64,000 bases of DNA, from contig NC_091233.1 in NCBI RefSeq assembly GCF_040958095.1, positions 22,948,943-23,012,942 of the forward strand, read 5' to 3'. The translations under genes were made by a program, and so were the position numbers. Numbering within the stretch: the stretch's first letter is position 1; each line of letters starts with the position of its first letter. Origin of the DNA: Procambarus clarkii (taxonomy: Eukaryota; Arthropoda; Malacostraca; Decapoda; Cambaridae). Positions 21,575 through 32,999 of this stretch are shown here, in pieces. The notes under the pieces were generated by a model. It did not search any database. It worked only from the letters and a program-made list of their open reading frames with translations, and was not told where the DNA came from.

Positions 21575-24500
21575 TTGTTTCTTCCTTGTTCTCTGTTGGT
21601 GTCCTTTCTCTTCTCATCGTTGTCCATTCTTCAATGGAACGTTCGAGGTTATTACGCTAATTTCCTCGAACTCCAACTTCTGATTTCGCGGTTTTCGCCC
21701 CTTTGTGTCTGTCTCCAGGAGCCGATGCTTGGTGCTCGTCCTGGTCGTTTTCGTGGCTATTCCTTTCTCTCCCCCCCTCCCCCAGCTGCTGCTGGGGCTT
21801 CTAATTCTTCTGCTCTTTTGATTCGTGCTGATGTTCCCTTTGTTCCTTTACTTTTTCCTTCACCTCTCCATTGTTCTGCTGCTCGTGTCTTTGTGGGGAA
21901 ATGGTACACTGTTTGTTCCGTTTATCTCCCCCCGAGTGTCCCGCTTTCTCTTCCTGATTTGAAACACCTCCTAGACTCCTTGCCGGAGCCTGTGCTCCTG
22001 GTGGGTGACTTCAATTGTCGTCATTCTCTTTGGGGTGACGTTCTGACGAATACCCGGGGTCGCCTTCTTGAGCCGTTTCTCCTCTCTTCTTCCCTGTCTC
22101 TTCTGAATTGTGGTGAGCCCACTCATTTGGACTTTCGGACTCGCACCCATTCTTGTCTTGATCTTTCTCTCTGCTCTTCTTCTCTTTACTTAGATTTCAC
22201 GTGGCAGGTTCTTGATGACCTCCATGGAAGTGATCATTTCCCCATCCTTGTTTCCTTTTTCTCTTTTCGCCCTTCCCTCTCTTTCCCTAGGTGGCAGTTT
22301 GCTAAGGCGGACTGGACCCTATTTTCCCTCAGTGCTACTCTCTCTGACCTCTCCCTTCTGCCTCTCTCTCGCGCTCTCCTCCTTTTTCATGACACTGTCT
22401 TCAACGCTGCCCTTCGCTCTATCCCTCGCTCTTCCTCCCGGGGTCCACGGAAGTGCGTTCCCTGGTGGAATGCGGACTGTGCTCGGGCTGTCCGCTGTAA
22501 ACGTGCAGCCTGGAAGAGGCACCGCCGTAGGCAGACGACCGATTCTTTTCTTTTCTTTCGGAAAGCGAGTGCGGTGGCCCGTAGGGCCATCCGTACGGCT
22601 AAACGTGAATGTTGGGCATCTTATGTCTCAACAATTACGTCCGAAATCCCTCTGGCCCAGATCTGGAAGCGTATCCGCAAGATAGCGGGTAAGTTCGTTC
22701 CCGATGTTTCACCGGTCCTTCACCTCCATGATACTCTTGTGGCGGACCCGTTGCAGGTCGCTTCCGAACTGGGTTCCCACTTTTCTTCTGTTAGCTCTGG
22801 TCTCCATCTTCCCCAATCTTTCCTTCTTCGTAAACCTGTCCTTGAGTCTCGTCCTTTAGATTTCAGCACTCATCTTCAGCTTCCCTATAATGATCCCTTC
22901 TCTCTCTCTGAACTTCGTTCTGCCCTGGCCCTCTGCGGTTCTACGGCGGCGGGCTCCGATGGTATTCATTATGAGATGCTTCGCCATCTCCCTCCGAGCA
23001 CGTCTCAGTATTTACTGAGTCTGTATAATCGGATCTGGGAGTCGTCGTCAGTCCCTGAGGACTGGCTCGATGCCGTTGTCCTCCCTGTTCGCAAACCGGG
23101 GTCTCTGGGTACTTCCCCTAAGGACTTTCGCCCTATTGCTCTCACAAGTTGTGTCTGCAAACTCTTTGAACGTATGGTTAACGTTCGTCTGATGTGGTTC
23201 CTGGAACACCATCACCTCCTCTCCCCTTCTTAATTTGGTTTCCGCAAGTGCCGCAGCACGACAGATGTCCCGGTGAACTTGGAGGTCTATATTCGTACTG
23301 CTTTTGCTGCGAAGACCTCCGTTGTTGCCGTCCTTTTTGACCTGGAAAAGGCTTACGACACCACTTGGCGTTATCATATCCTATCTCAACTTCATTCTTT
23401 TGGCCTTCGTGGTCATCTCCCTCTCTTTCTCCGCAGCTTCCTCTCTCGTCGTTCCTTTCGGGTGCGCCTTGGTACCACTCTCTCTCCCTCTTTTCAGCAA
23501 TACGAAGGTGTGCCCCAGGGTAGTGTTCTGAGCACTACTCTTTTTGTGGTTGCCCTCAATGGTCTTCTTTCCTCTCTTCCTTCTGGTGTCTTTTCCGCTC
23601 TCTATGTCGATGATCTTACCCTTTGTTGTCAGGGTGATGATTCGCCTCTCCTTCAACGCCGGCTTCAACTTGCAATTGATGCCGTGTCGTCTTGGGCCAC
23701 AGATCATGGCTTCAAGTTCTCTACTTGTGCCATGACTTTTACGCGGAAACGGGTTGTTCTTCGTCCCTCTTTGTCCCTTTATGGTCATCCCCTTGAATAC
23801 AAAGATTCCGCAAAGCTTTTGGGGTTATTCCTTGACACTCGTTTGTCTTGGTCTCCCCATATCTCTTACCTCCGTGTTGAGTGCTCTAAGGCCCTTACCC
23901 TCCTTCGGGTCTTGTCCCATACTTCTTGGGGGGCAGATAGGCGCGCACTCCTTGCTTTACATTCCTCTCTCGTCCTGTCTAAGCTCGATTATGGTTGCCC
24001 TGCTTCTCCTTCTACTCTTCGCCGTCTTGATGCTTTGCACCATACTGGGTTGCGCCTCAGTTCTGGTGCCTTTCGTTCGACTCCCATCCTTTGCATGTAT
24101 GTTGACACTGGCTTCCTGTCTCTCCAGGACCGCCGTGCTCGCTACTGTCTTCGCTATCTTGCGCGGTCCTTGCAACATCCTTCCTCTCGCCTCTGTCGTG
24201 CTTTAACTTTTACCCCTCCTGCGGTTCCTGTTCCTCTTCACCACCTCCCTCTTTCTGTCCGGTTATCTCGCCTACAGGATTCTCTTTCCGTTCGTATTTC
24301 TGATGTTTCTCCTCGTGTTGTTCCTTCTTTGCCCCCGTGGAGGGTCCCTCTTCCGCGGTTTTGTACATCCTTGACCTGTATCACTAAAGCTTTTACCCCT
24401 CCTACGGTTCTAAAACGCCTTTTCCTCGAGCACTTTTCTTCTCACTCCCGCTCCGTTTCTGTCTTCACCGATGGGTCTAAGTCAGCGGACGGTGTTGGCT

Positions 24501-25251
24501 GCTCTGTTGTTTTTCCTGATCGCACTTATATGTGTCGCTTGCCTCCGGAGACTAGCATCTTTACAGCGGAACTTTATGCTGTTCTCTATGCTCTTCGTCT
24601 CCTGCTTTCTCGTTGTCAGTCTTCCTTTGTAGTTGTTGTTGACTCGTAGTGCCCTCATGGCTCTCGGGTCCTTTAATCCGGTTCATCCAGTAGTTGTCGA
24701 GATCCAGCATTGGCTGTTTCTCGTTCACAGTAAATTTAAGTCGGTTGAGTTTTGTTGGGTTCCCAGCCATATTGGTGTGTCTTTAAATGAGTGTGCGGAT
24801 GCTGCCGCCAAGGAAGCTGTCTGCTCTTGTCCCATCTCTCGTAAAGGCATTCCGACTTTTACCCGGTTATCCATTCCTCAGTCCTTACCCGTTGGCAGGC
24901 TTCTTGGTTGTCCGTTACTGGTAACAAGCTACGTACTCTTAAATGTTGTGTTTCCTCGTGGCCGTCCTTCCACCGTAACCGGCGGTGGGAAAGCGCTCTG
25001 GCGAGGTTGCGTATTGGCCATACTTGCTTAACCCATGGTCACTTGATGGAACGCCGCCCTGCTCCTTATTGTCCTAGTTGCATTGTCCCTCTTACGGTCG
25101 TGCATGTCCTTCTTGAATGTCCTGACTTCCAGGACGAGCGTGTCTTGCTTTCCGACTGCCCCTCGATAGAATTCTTGGTGACTCGGATACTTTTAATATC
25201 GTTCGCCTTATGCGTTTTTGTTCTCGTATTGGCATCCTTGGTGATATTTAG
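21575..25251 (+). pseudogene. LINE ORF2: endonuclease, RT, RNase H
   Basis: From ATG 21,575: endonuclease blocks ILQWNVRGYYANFLEL, CLQEPM, LLVGDFNCRHSLWGD and GSDHFPILVSF; then RT blocks FRPIALTSCVCKLFERM, a stop at 23,231 (CAA to TAA in front of FGFRKCRSTTD), FDLEKAYDTTW, EGVPQGSVLSTTLF and ALYVDDLTLCC; then RNase H beginning VFTDGSKSADGVG, ETSIFTAELYAVLYAL and, after a two-base loss at about 24,645, WVPSHIGV and ADAAAKEAV. A Cys/His motif (YCPSCIVPLTVVHVLLEC) precedes the final stop TAG 25,249-25,251. Disabled by at least one nonsense and several frameshift changes. Confidence 0.9.
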
Positions 25252-25344
25252 CGCCCTCTGATTATTTTGCGCATTTGATGGTGCTACATAGCCTTCCCGG
25301 TTTGGTGCCTTCTTTTGATAATTACTTACTTATCCTTTCTACCA

Positions 25345-26384
25345 TTTATTCTATGTGCCTGGTATTTCATTCCTAGTGTTTCATATGGTGCTTTAGCAAA
25401 CAAAGTACTTGTGTACCAATAGTCTTGTGCGAATAGCTGGTTATCTTTAAAAAAAGAGTTCATTTTTTAACAAACCATTTTGTTGATTTTACAAGACTAT
25501 GAATGAATCTCCCCTTCAGGACCTTGCAGATGTGAGGTTAATCAGAATTTTTCTGCTTGGCAGTTTAACAAATTTAAGTGACATTTGAAATCCAGATAAA
25601 GTTGAGAATAGGTTTGAACCTATATAGTGAGTTTAAGTGGCAATAAGTTTGAATGGAAAGTTCATTTAAGAGCTTAGATTGAATTCCAGGTATCTGAAGT
25701 TTTTATAATTTTAGTTTGAAAAGCTCTTCCCATTTATGGTGCTTGTTACAGGCAGTGTATGTATACACTATCTTTAAATAGTTATAATCAGCAGCTTGAA
25801 ACATTTGTGGTAATGGATTGTCTGGCATGTGAATTTAGTGTTGATTCCAAATATTTGGTAGACATTTCATAGTGCAGCAAATATTAACACAGATTGGACA
25901 TTTCTAAAGATATTTTATTATCTTAGACTAGTAGAAAATTGTAGTGTTTGGTCTCATTTGATATTGTCCAGCATTAGACAATATTGTTAGCAAGTATGAA
26001 AGTTGTATAGTTTCCTGTAGTTTTAATACATAATCAATGTGATTACTGTAATGGGCTATGGTGGGACATTTATTAAGGCCCATTAAATTTAGTTTTTTTT
26101 CAATCTTGCCATTGACTTAAATTTTTACATAAGCTATGCAACATCATTGATAAGTGGAAGTTTAGCCCATACATTTGTTTTAGAAGTGAAATTTGGTAGT
26201 TAGATAAAATTTAAAATAAATTATTTATAATATAACACCTACCAATTAGCCAATAATTTTCACTTTAGTAAGTTATTTATAAATTTCAGAAGTTCTTTAG
26301 ATGTTAGACTTTGCATCAGGAATAATCAGTAATTTCCAGCATGATTGAATCATTGCTAATTTCAGGATAAAGTACAGTATAAAG
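25345..26384. other. Flank between LINE and candidate gene, left arm
   Basis: AT-rich, no coding signature. Mirrors 53,476-54,880 except for about 400 bases present only in the right arm. Confidence 0.5.
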
Positions 26385-26718
26385 TAGTTTCATTAGAATA
26401 TTTATTGCATAGTATACAGTTTAACATCTAATATTGACTATTGTCCATTTCAGGTTGTGGGAAGCTGCTCCTCCTAGATGCAATCCACTGAAGACTCCAA
26501 AAGGACAGGGAAAACTCCAGAGTAACAAGGACAACATCCACCTGTAAAAGAAAAATAAAGTATATCAAACAGGGACACTCATTTTATTAACACTAACACC
26601 TATCTATAAGCACAAAAACCCCTAAGTCCCAATCTTTTAAGATTGGCTCAGCAAGGCCTACCCCTTACTTGTATTTTGAGGCAGGACTTGTTGGCTGAAG
26701 GAGTGCATCACATCCTTT

Positions 26719-26792
26719 GGTTTAGTGCCCTCAACATCATGTACATAGGCTTGTTGTGAAGCCTATGTACATCATGCTCCAGGCACTAAACC
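26719..26792 (-). ncRNA. miRNA-precursor-like hairpin, left arm
   Basis: Inverse copy of the hairpin at 53,069-53,142. Pairing is at least as good here: both sides contain ATGTACATAGGCTT-type blocks and GGTTTAGTGCC ends. Several bases differ between the two arms, yet the stem remains paired. Confidence 0.45.
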
Positions 26793-26854
26793 TCTGGATG
26801 TATCCACTCTTTCCGTGAACAAGCCCTGTAGTTATTAACAATGTTTGCACATTG

Positions 26855-27037
26855 TTAAGGGTCCCTACACCTATGCAATTCTAGTCCATCTATTGGATGG
26901 GTAGTAGAGCAGGGCTCTGAAAAAGCCAAGCCAGGAAAATCTGCAGGACTGCCTGGTCCCCTTCTATGAAATGGGGTAGGATCAGTACAAACTGCATCAA
27001 TCCCTGCAGGTGGTAACAGTAGGACTTTGGTACACAT
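26855..27037 (-). CDS. 60-codon ORF in the 380-base exon, left arm
   Basis: Starts MCTKVLLLPPAG and ends GLELHRCRDP; identical in length and peptide to the right-arm ORF at 52,824-53,006. There is no signal peptide or known motif. Identity between arms may reflect only overall similarity, so coding is unproven. Confidence 0.2.
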   Translation of the reverse strand: MCTKVLLLPPAGIDAVCTDPTPFHRRGPGSPADFPGLAFSEPCSTTHPIDGLELHRCRDP

Positions 27038-27609
27038 CTATAAATGGACTAGATGAAAAAGTAAATTAATTATTAGATATAGCTAAAACATGTAATTCAA
27101 CATACTGTACCAGTTTATTGGATGTGTGGAGTAGAATAGCCTCACTGCTTTGGTACCATTGTAATCTTCATTATCACCTGAAACACATTTAACCAAATTA
27201 CCTTATAAATTCTGTATTGGGCTAGTTTTACTTTAGTCACTTTGAAAATTCACAATGGATAATGTTGATTTAATCTCACAATATTAACATTTTAGTAGAT
27301 TTTGTCACTAATGCTTATCAAGCAAAAAACATTGACATTAAACTTAGTTTGAGTAGCCACAAGTACATCAAAGTGAACAATACTTCAGACTTTAATGGCA
27401 ATTTTTAATTTACATTACCTACATGCAACCACCATTTCAAATTATCTTTACCTATAATGCTAGATTGTTCAACTTTTAAACAGTAAACAATGTTTACCAC
27501 ACACCTTATTCTGAATGTCAAGCATTCAACACTTTCAAACTCCAGGATGTAATTCTGCACTTCCCAATCCATATTCTGAAAGAAAAAGTCTATTTAAACT
27601 TCAATTACA

Positions 27610-28666
27610 TTAACACTTTCGTGCTCTCGGCGCTCAAAAAAAAAAACAATACCCCAGATGCTTTCGGCACTTCGCGCGCCTACGCGGTAAGACCGAAAAA
27701 GTGTACACTCTTTACTGTCCTGACAATAATTGAAGGCGCACGTATTTAAATTTGGTATCACTGTGTTCGCAATGAAATTGTCTATAAGAGCATACCTATA
27801 AAATGCCGCCCAAGCATAAGGAGTATCAACACCAAATAAAAAAACTATGCAGATCACTCGCCGAGAGCGCCAAACGGCAACAAAATGTTTCCACTTAATG
27901 GTTGCGAAGCCTACAGTTGTCCTACATCGCTGATTTTGGTATCATTGTAATCGCAATAAAATTCTCTACACGGACATATGCATATGAATGTTTAATATAG
28001 GTAATTGCCCACCCGCAAGAGAGTGTGAAGTGCAGAGTAGTTAGCCGCGAAAACACAGGGGGGAAATCATGCTTGGAAAGTTTATACGTTTCCTGACCCT
28101 ACTTTTCTATGTACGTATTTCTTTTTTATACCAATGTGTTCGCAATAAAATTTTCTATAAGATGAACTGTATAACATTGGTACAAAGCATGTGTAAGAGA
28201 AGCGCCAAATATAGAACCACGTCGCTCAGTATGCGTTCGCGGCAGAAACGAACGCATTGTTTTCGTTCGTTTGATGTTTGTCATGTTTATACTTTTTGAA
28301 ACATTTTATAATTTGTATGACAGTGATCGCAGTAAAATTCCCTACACAGACATACATAACACATACAAATATTTCCCACGTGTTGGATATATCAACGGCT
28401 AAAGGGAACCCACTGCCACACCCCCAAACATACTTTGTGTATTTTTTTTTTTTTTACTCATAGAAGTTTGTGATATAATATTCATCCTGGTACCAAAAAA
28501 TTCGCAAATAAATTCTCTACAAAACAAAAGTATCCCCATCCATTTCTGTTAAAAAATGGAATTTATAGAAATATTTCTTCGATTGACGAGAAAAGTAGGC
28601 AGTTATGCGGAATCGTAAGAAAAACCAGTGACGAGTTATCTCTAATATAAAGCGCGAAAGTGTTAA
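27610..28666. mobile_element. TTAA-flanked element with internal repeats, left arm
   Basis: TTAA at 27,610-27,613 and 28,663-28,666 bound a 1,049-bp element with ends CACTTTCGTGC and, inverted, CACTTTCGCGC. Five spaced internal copies of a motif like TCGCAAT(A)AAATTCTCTATA lie at roughly 170-210-bp intervals (near 27,770, 27,950, 28,140, 28,330, 28,500). No transposase is encoded. It fits a piggyBac-type non-autonomous element. Mirror copy at about 51,190-52,246. Confidence 0.7.
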
Positions 28667-28771
28667 AAACATGACGTACAGTTAATAATTTTTTTACTTG
28701 CAGTTATGAACATATCCTTTTAAGTTAAACATTTTGATGAACAAATCCATGAGGGTTCAAACCTATATCCA

Positions 28772-28832
28772 ACTGCAGGAGCCATGAGTAATTATCAAAA
28801 GGCACCAAACCAGGAATGCTAGAGCCATGAGG
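28772..28832 (+). mobile_element. Ultra-short LINE tail insertion, left arm
   Basis: Mirror copy: GAGCCATG, AGTAATTATCAAAAGGCACC, AAACCAGGAATGCTA, GAGCCATG. Same insertion as at 51,030-51,072, so it predates the palindrome. Confidence 0.75.
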
Positions 28833-31800
28833 TCAGTAAGCCTCCCAGTCAATTCGTTTACCTCGTCATGGCACAGTCAACTATGGTACATGTGCAATCT
28901 TCACACATTTGAACCATCACAGCCCTTGTGGATTTGTTCATTTGAGATATCACTCAAATTTATAGATTGCAAACCTTTAGCCAAATAGTTAAACCAAACT
29001 AACCAATTACATTTTAAATATTTATATACCTTTCAGATTTTATTCTATTTAGGAATTAACACTTTACATTTTAAATTTTCTTTATGCTATTCAAAGCAAT
29101 TCCTGCAAGGACTAAACTGATATTGTACCCCACTTGTCAAGGCCTAGAACTAGTTTATTTTCCCATTTCAAGGCCCCTCAACAATTACATATTTTTTTAC
29201 CTAAATATTTAAAAACTAATTAAACTAATTATATCAGTAAACTTACTTTTACCAACTAATTCTCACAACTGCTATTTTCTGTAGCATAACTTTCACCAAT
29301 TGTTCTGTACACCATCCCTGAAATTATGTTGGAAGGACCCTCCACAACCTGTCAATGAAACATTAAATATGGTTAAAAAAATTGCTGTGCAAAGAAAAAA
29401 ATCTTTAAACTTCAATATTTGCCTTTTTAAAACTACACTAATAAATTAGCTACTTCCCCGACCATCTTTCATTTATAAATTATAAAATAAAACCCTTTTA
29501 AGTAAAAATTAAAGGCAGGCTACCGAACTTTTTTCAAAAAAAATTTATAGTTAAGATTACCCCCCCACCATCCCCCATATTGGTACGGCAACTGATATAG
29601 CTAAAACTAATTCAACATACCAGCTTCATAGATGTGCAGAGTAGAACAGCCACACTTAAAAGTCAGTCAATGCTTGGATACCATTGTAATCTAGAAAAGC
29701 ACCAGAGACATTTAACCAAATTAGCTTCTAAATTCCATATTGGGGTTATTTTACTTTTGCAAATTTACACAAATTCACAATAGATAACGTTCCTTTAAAA
29801 TCTACCAAAATGTTAATATTGTCAGCTTCTCACTAATGCTAATCAAGCAAAAAAAATTAGTTTGAGTAGCCATTATCCAAGTTTGAGTACATTAAACTTG
29901 AGAAACATCTCGGACTTTCATGGCAATTTTTACTTTACATTATCTATATGCAATCATTCAGATTATCTTTAGCCATAATGATAGATTTTAACTTTACTAT
30001 TTAATATAATGCAAATCTGTTTAAAATACTACCACACCTGATTCTGAATGTCAATTGACACCTTCAAACTCCAGGAATGTAGTTTAGGACTTCCCAATCC
30101 ATGTTCTGAAAGAAAAAGCCTATTTAAACTTCAGTTATATTATGAAAAGATCAAGTACAGTTACCAGTAAATTTGTATTCTGTAACTTTTTACTTTCAAT
30201 TATGAAATTATCTTTAACTTAAAAACATAGATGAACAAATCCATGAGGGTTGAAACCTGGACCCATGAGGTCAGTAGACCTCCCAGTTGCAATTCTTTTA
30301 CCATGTCATGGCACAGTCAATTAAGGTTCATCTGCAATCTTGACATTTGAACACAGCCCATTCAGATCGTTCATTTGATGCATCACGCTTGTTAAATTTA
30401 TATATGATACAAACTTCTAGCCAAACAATTAACTGAACTGAAAATTAAGCAGACAAATTTACATTTAAATATAAAATTATAAATAAACTCAACTTCAGAT
30501 TTTATTCAATTTAAGAGTTAACACCCAACTTCACAAGTGAAAATTCTTTGCGCTATTCAAAGCAATTCCTCCAACGAGACTAAACTGATATTGTACCCCG
30601 CTTGTCAAGGCCTAGAACTAGTTTATTTTCCCATTTCAAGGCCCCTTCACAATTACATATTTCACCTAAATATTTAAAAACTAGCTATTAAACTAATTAT
30701 ATCGGTAAACTTACTTTTACCAACTAATTCTCTCAACTATTTTCTGTAGCATAACTTTCACCAATTTTTCTGTACACCATCCCTGAAATTATGTTGGAAG
30801 GACCCTCCACAACCTGTCAATGAAACATTAAATATGGTTAAAAAATTGCTGTGCAAAGAAAAGAATTATCTTTAAACTTCAATATTTGCCTTTTTAAAAC
30901 TACAATAAATTACCTACTTCCCCAACCATCTTTCATTTTTAAATTCTAGAATAAAGCCCTTTTAAGTAAAAATTAAAGGCATGCTACTGAAATTTTATTT
31001 TCAAACATTTTTAGTTAGGATCCCCCACATCCCCCATATTGGTACGGCAATTTATATAGCTAAAACTAATTCAACATACCAGCTTCATAGATGTGCAGAG
31101 TAGAACAGCCACACTTCGAGTCAGTCAATGCTTGGATACCATTGTAATCTATAAAAGCATTAGAAACATTTAACCAAATTAGCTTATAAATTCTGTATTG
31201 GGCTTATTTTACTTTTGCAAGTTTACACAAATTCACAATAGATAATGTTCCTTTCAAATTACCAAAATGTTAATATTGTCAGCTTCTCACTAATGCTAAT
31301 CGAGCAAAAAAAATTAGTTTGAGTAGCCATTATCCAAGTTCGAGTACATTAAACTTGAGAAAGATACTTCAGACTCGTGGCAATTTTTTCTTTACATTAT
31401 ACGCAATCATTCAGATTATCTTCAGCCATAATGAGAGATTTTAACTACTATTTAATATAATGCAAATCTGTTTAAAATACTACCACACACCTGATTCTGA
31501 ATGTCAATTGACACCTTCAAACTCCAGGAATGTAGTTTAGGACTTTCCAATCTATGTTCTGAAAGAAAAAGCCTATTTAAACTTCCGTTATATTATGAAA
31601 AGATCAAGTACAGGTACCAGTTAATTTGTATTCTGTAACTTTCAATTATGAAATTATCTTTTTAACTTTAACAAATCCATGAGGGTTGAAACCTGGAGCC
31701 ATGAGGTCAGTAGACCTCCCAGTTGCAATTCTTTTACCATGTCATGGCACAGTCAATTAAGGTGCATCTGCAATCTGACATTTGAACAGCCCATTTAGAT

Positions 31801-32033
31801 TGTTCATTTGATGCATCGCGCTTGTTAAATTTATATACGATACAAACTTCTAGCCAAACAATTAACTGAACACTGAAAATTAAGCAGACAAATTTACATT
31901 TAAATATAATTTTAATTATAAATAAACTACTTCAGATTTTATTCAATTTAAGAGTTAACACCCCACTTCACAAGTGAAAATTCTTTGCGCTATTCAAAGC
32001 AATTCCTCCAAAGAGACTAAACTGATATTGTAC

Positions 32034-32400
32034 GCCACCTTAAGAACCGTCAGTGTAAAGTGTGTTCAGCGACGAAAGGACGAGTGATAAAAGGGGTCCC
32101 CCCTCACTCTAGACAGGCGAGTATACCTCCCGAAACACCCATGCATCAAAAGAGAAGTCAAAGAATCAAGACTGGCAAAAGGTCAGCAGGAAATGATTAG
32201 TTGGAAATGAGAAGAGGGGTTAGAAAATTGAAACTAAAAGTTAAAGTGTCTAGCAAAATTGGTGAAGACAGCAACAGGAGCACAAGGCCTCTAAATGACG
32301 GGACTGACCCCATGGAGCATCATTCCAGCAGCTGCACACCAAGCCCCCTCCCTCATGACAAGAAACGGTTGGGGTTAGGGGGGGACCTCATTTAGTAGAC
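32034..32400 (-). mobile_element. LINE 5'-end fragment, left arm
   Basis: On the - strand this matches the first 380-400 bases of the full LINE (19,156-19,550): GGGGGCTTGGTGTGCAGCTG, GATGCTCCATGGGGTCAGTCC, CCTTGTGCTCCTGTTGCTGTC-like words, TTTCGTCGCTGAACACACTT, CTTAAGGTGGCG. Similarity stops at GGTGGCG, where cassette unit A begins. It keeps the 5' end and lacks the 3' end, the reverse of usual LINE truncation. Confidence 0.8.
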
Positions 32401-32999
32401 AACTTGCCATGACTAATATCTACAGGATGGGCAGTGACAATCTATACAACATTAATGTTCTATTCACATTAACTTTTAGCTTACATACACCTACATTAAG
32501 TACCCCAATATACCTTTACTTTGGGAAAGACTTCCTACAATGCCTTCAATACTTTAAAATTGATGTTGCCGACTATTAGAAATGGGTAATTTATAAGAAT
32601 TACATTTCAACTACCTTCAAACGAACATTTGCTATAACAAAGTACTTCTAAAATTAATATAACCACCCTTTCACCAAGCTATAATCATTATTCTCATTAA
32701 CAATATAAACTGGTATTTATCAATAAAACAATTAACAGTATTAAGTATACAGTGTTTATAATAAGTATTACAAGTGTATAGTATTATAACTACAATATTT
32801 GCCAAAACATTTATTCAACTTGCAGGCTTCAATGCAACAGGAATCCATCTTATCACAATGTGGAGCGCTGATTATTTCTTCAATCCCACGCACCACACTA
32901 TGGCTTTAACAACTACATCAAAGTGTGGGGAAAAATTACCTTGCATCACCTTGTTGCACATAAGGAAGGTCAACTGCCCATGACACCCATAAATTTATT

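Larger units (their letters stand above)
19156..25329 (+). mobile_element. Full-length LINE with gag-like ORF1 and RNase H
   Basis: A 6.17-kb non-LTR retrotransposon bounded by perfect 15-bp target-site duplications. Order: 5' UTR (19,156-19,687), ORF1 with three CCHC knuckles, ORF2 with endonuclease, reverse transcriptase, RNase H and a terminal CCHC-like motif, and a short 3' UTR ending in ATTACTTACT. ORF1 with gag knuckles plus an RNase H in ORF2 points to the I/LOA/Jockey superfamily. From 22,625 onward the element lies inside the left arm of the large palindrome; its mirror copy is at 54,896-57,899. Confidence 0.9.
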
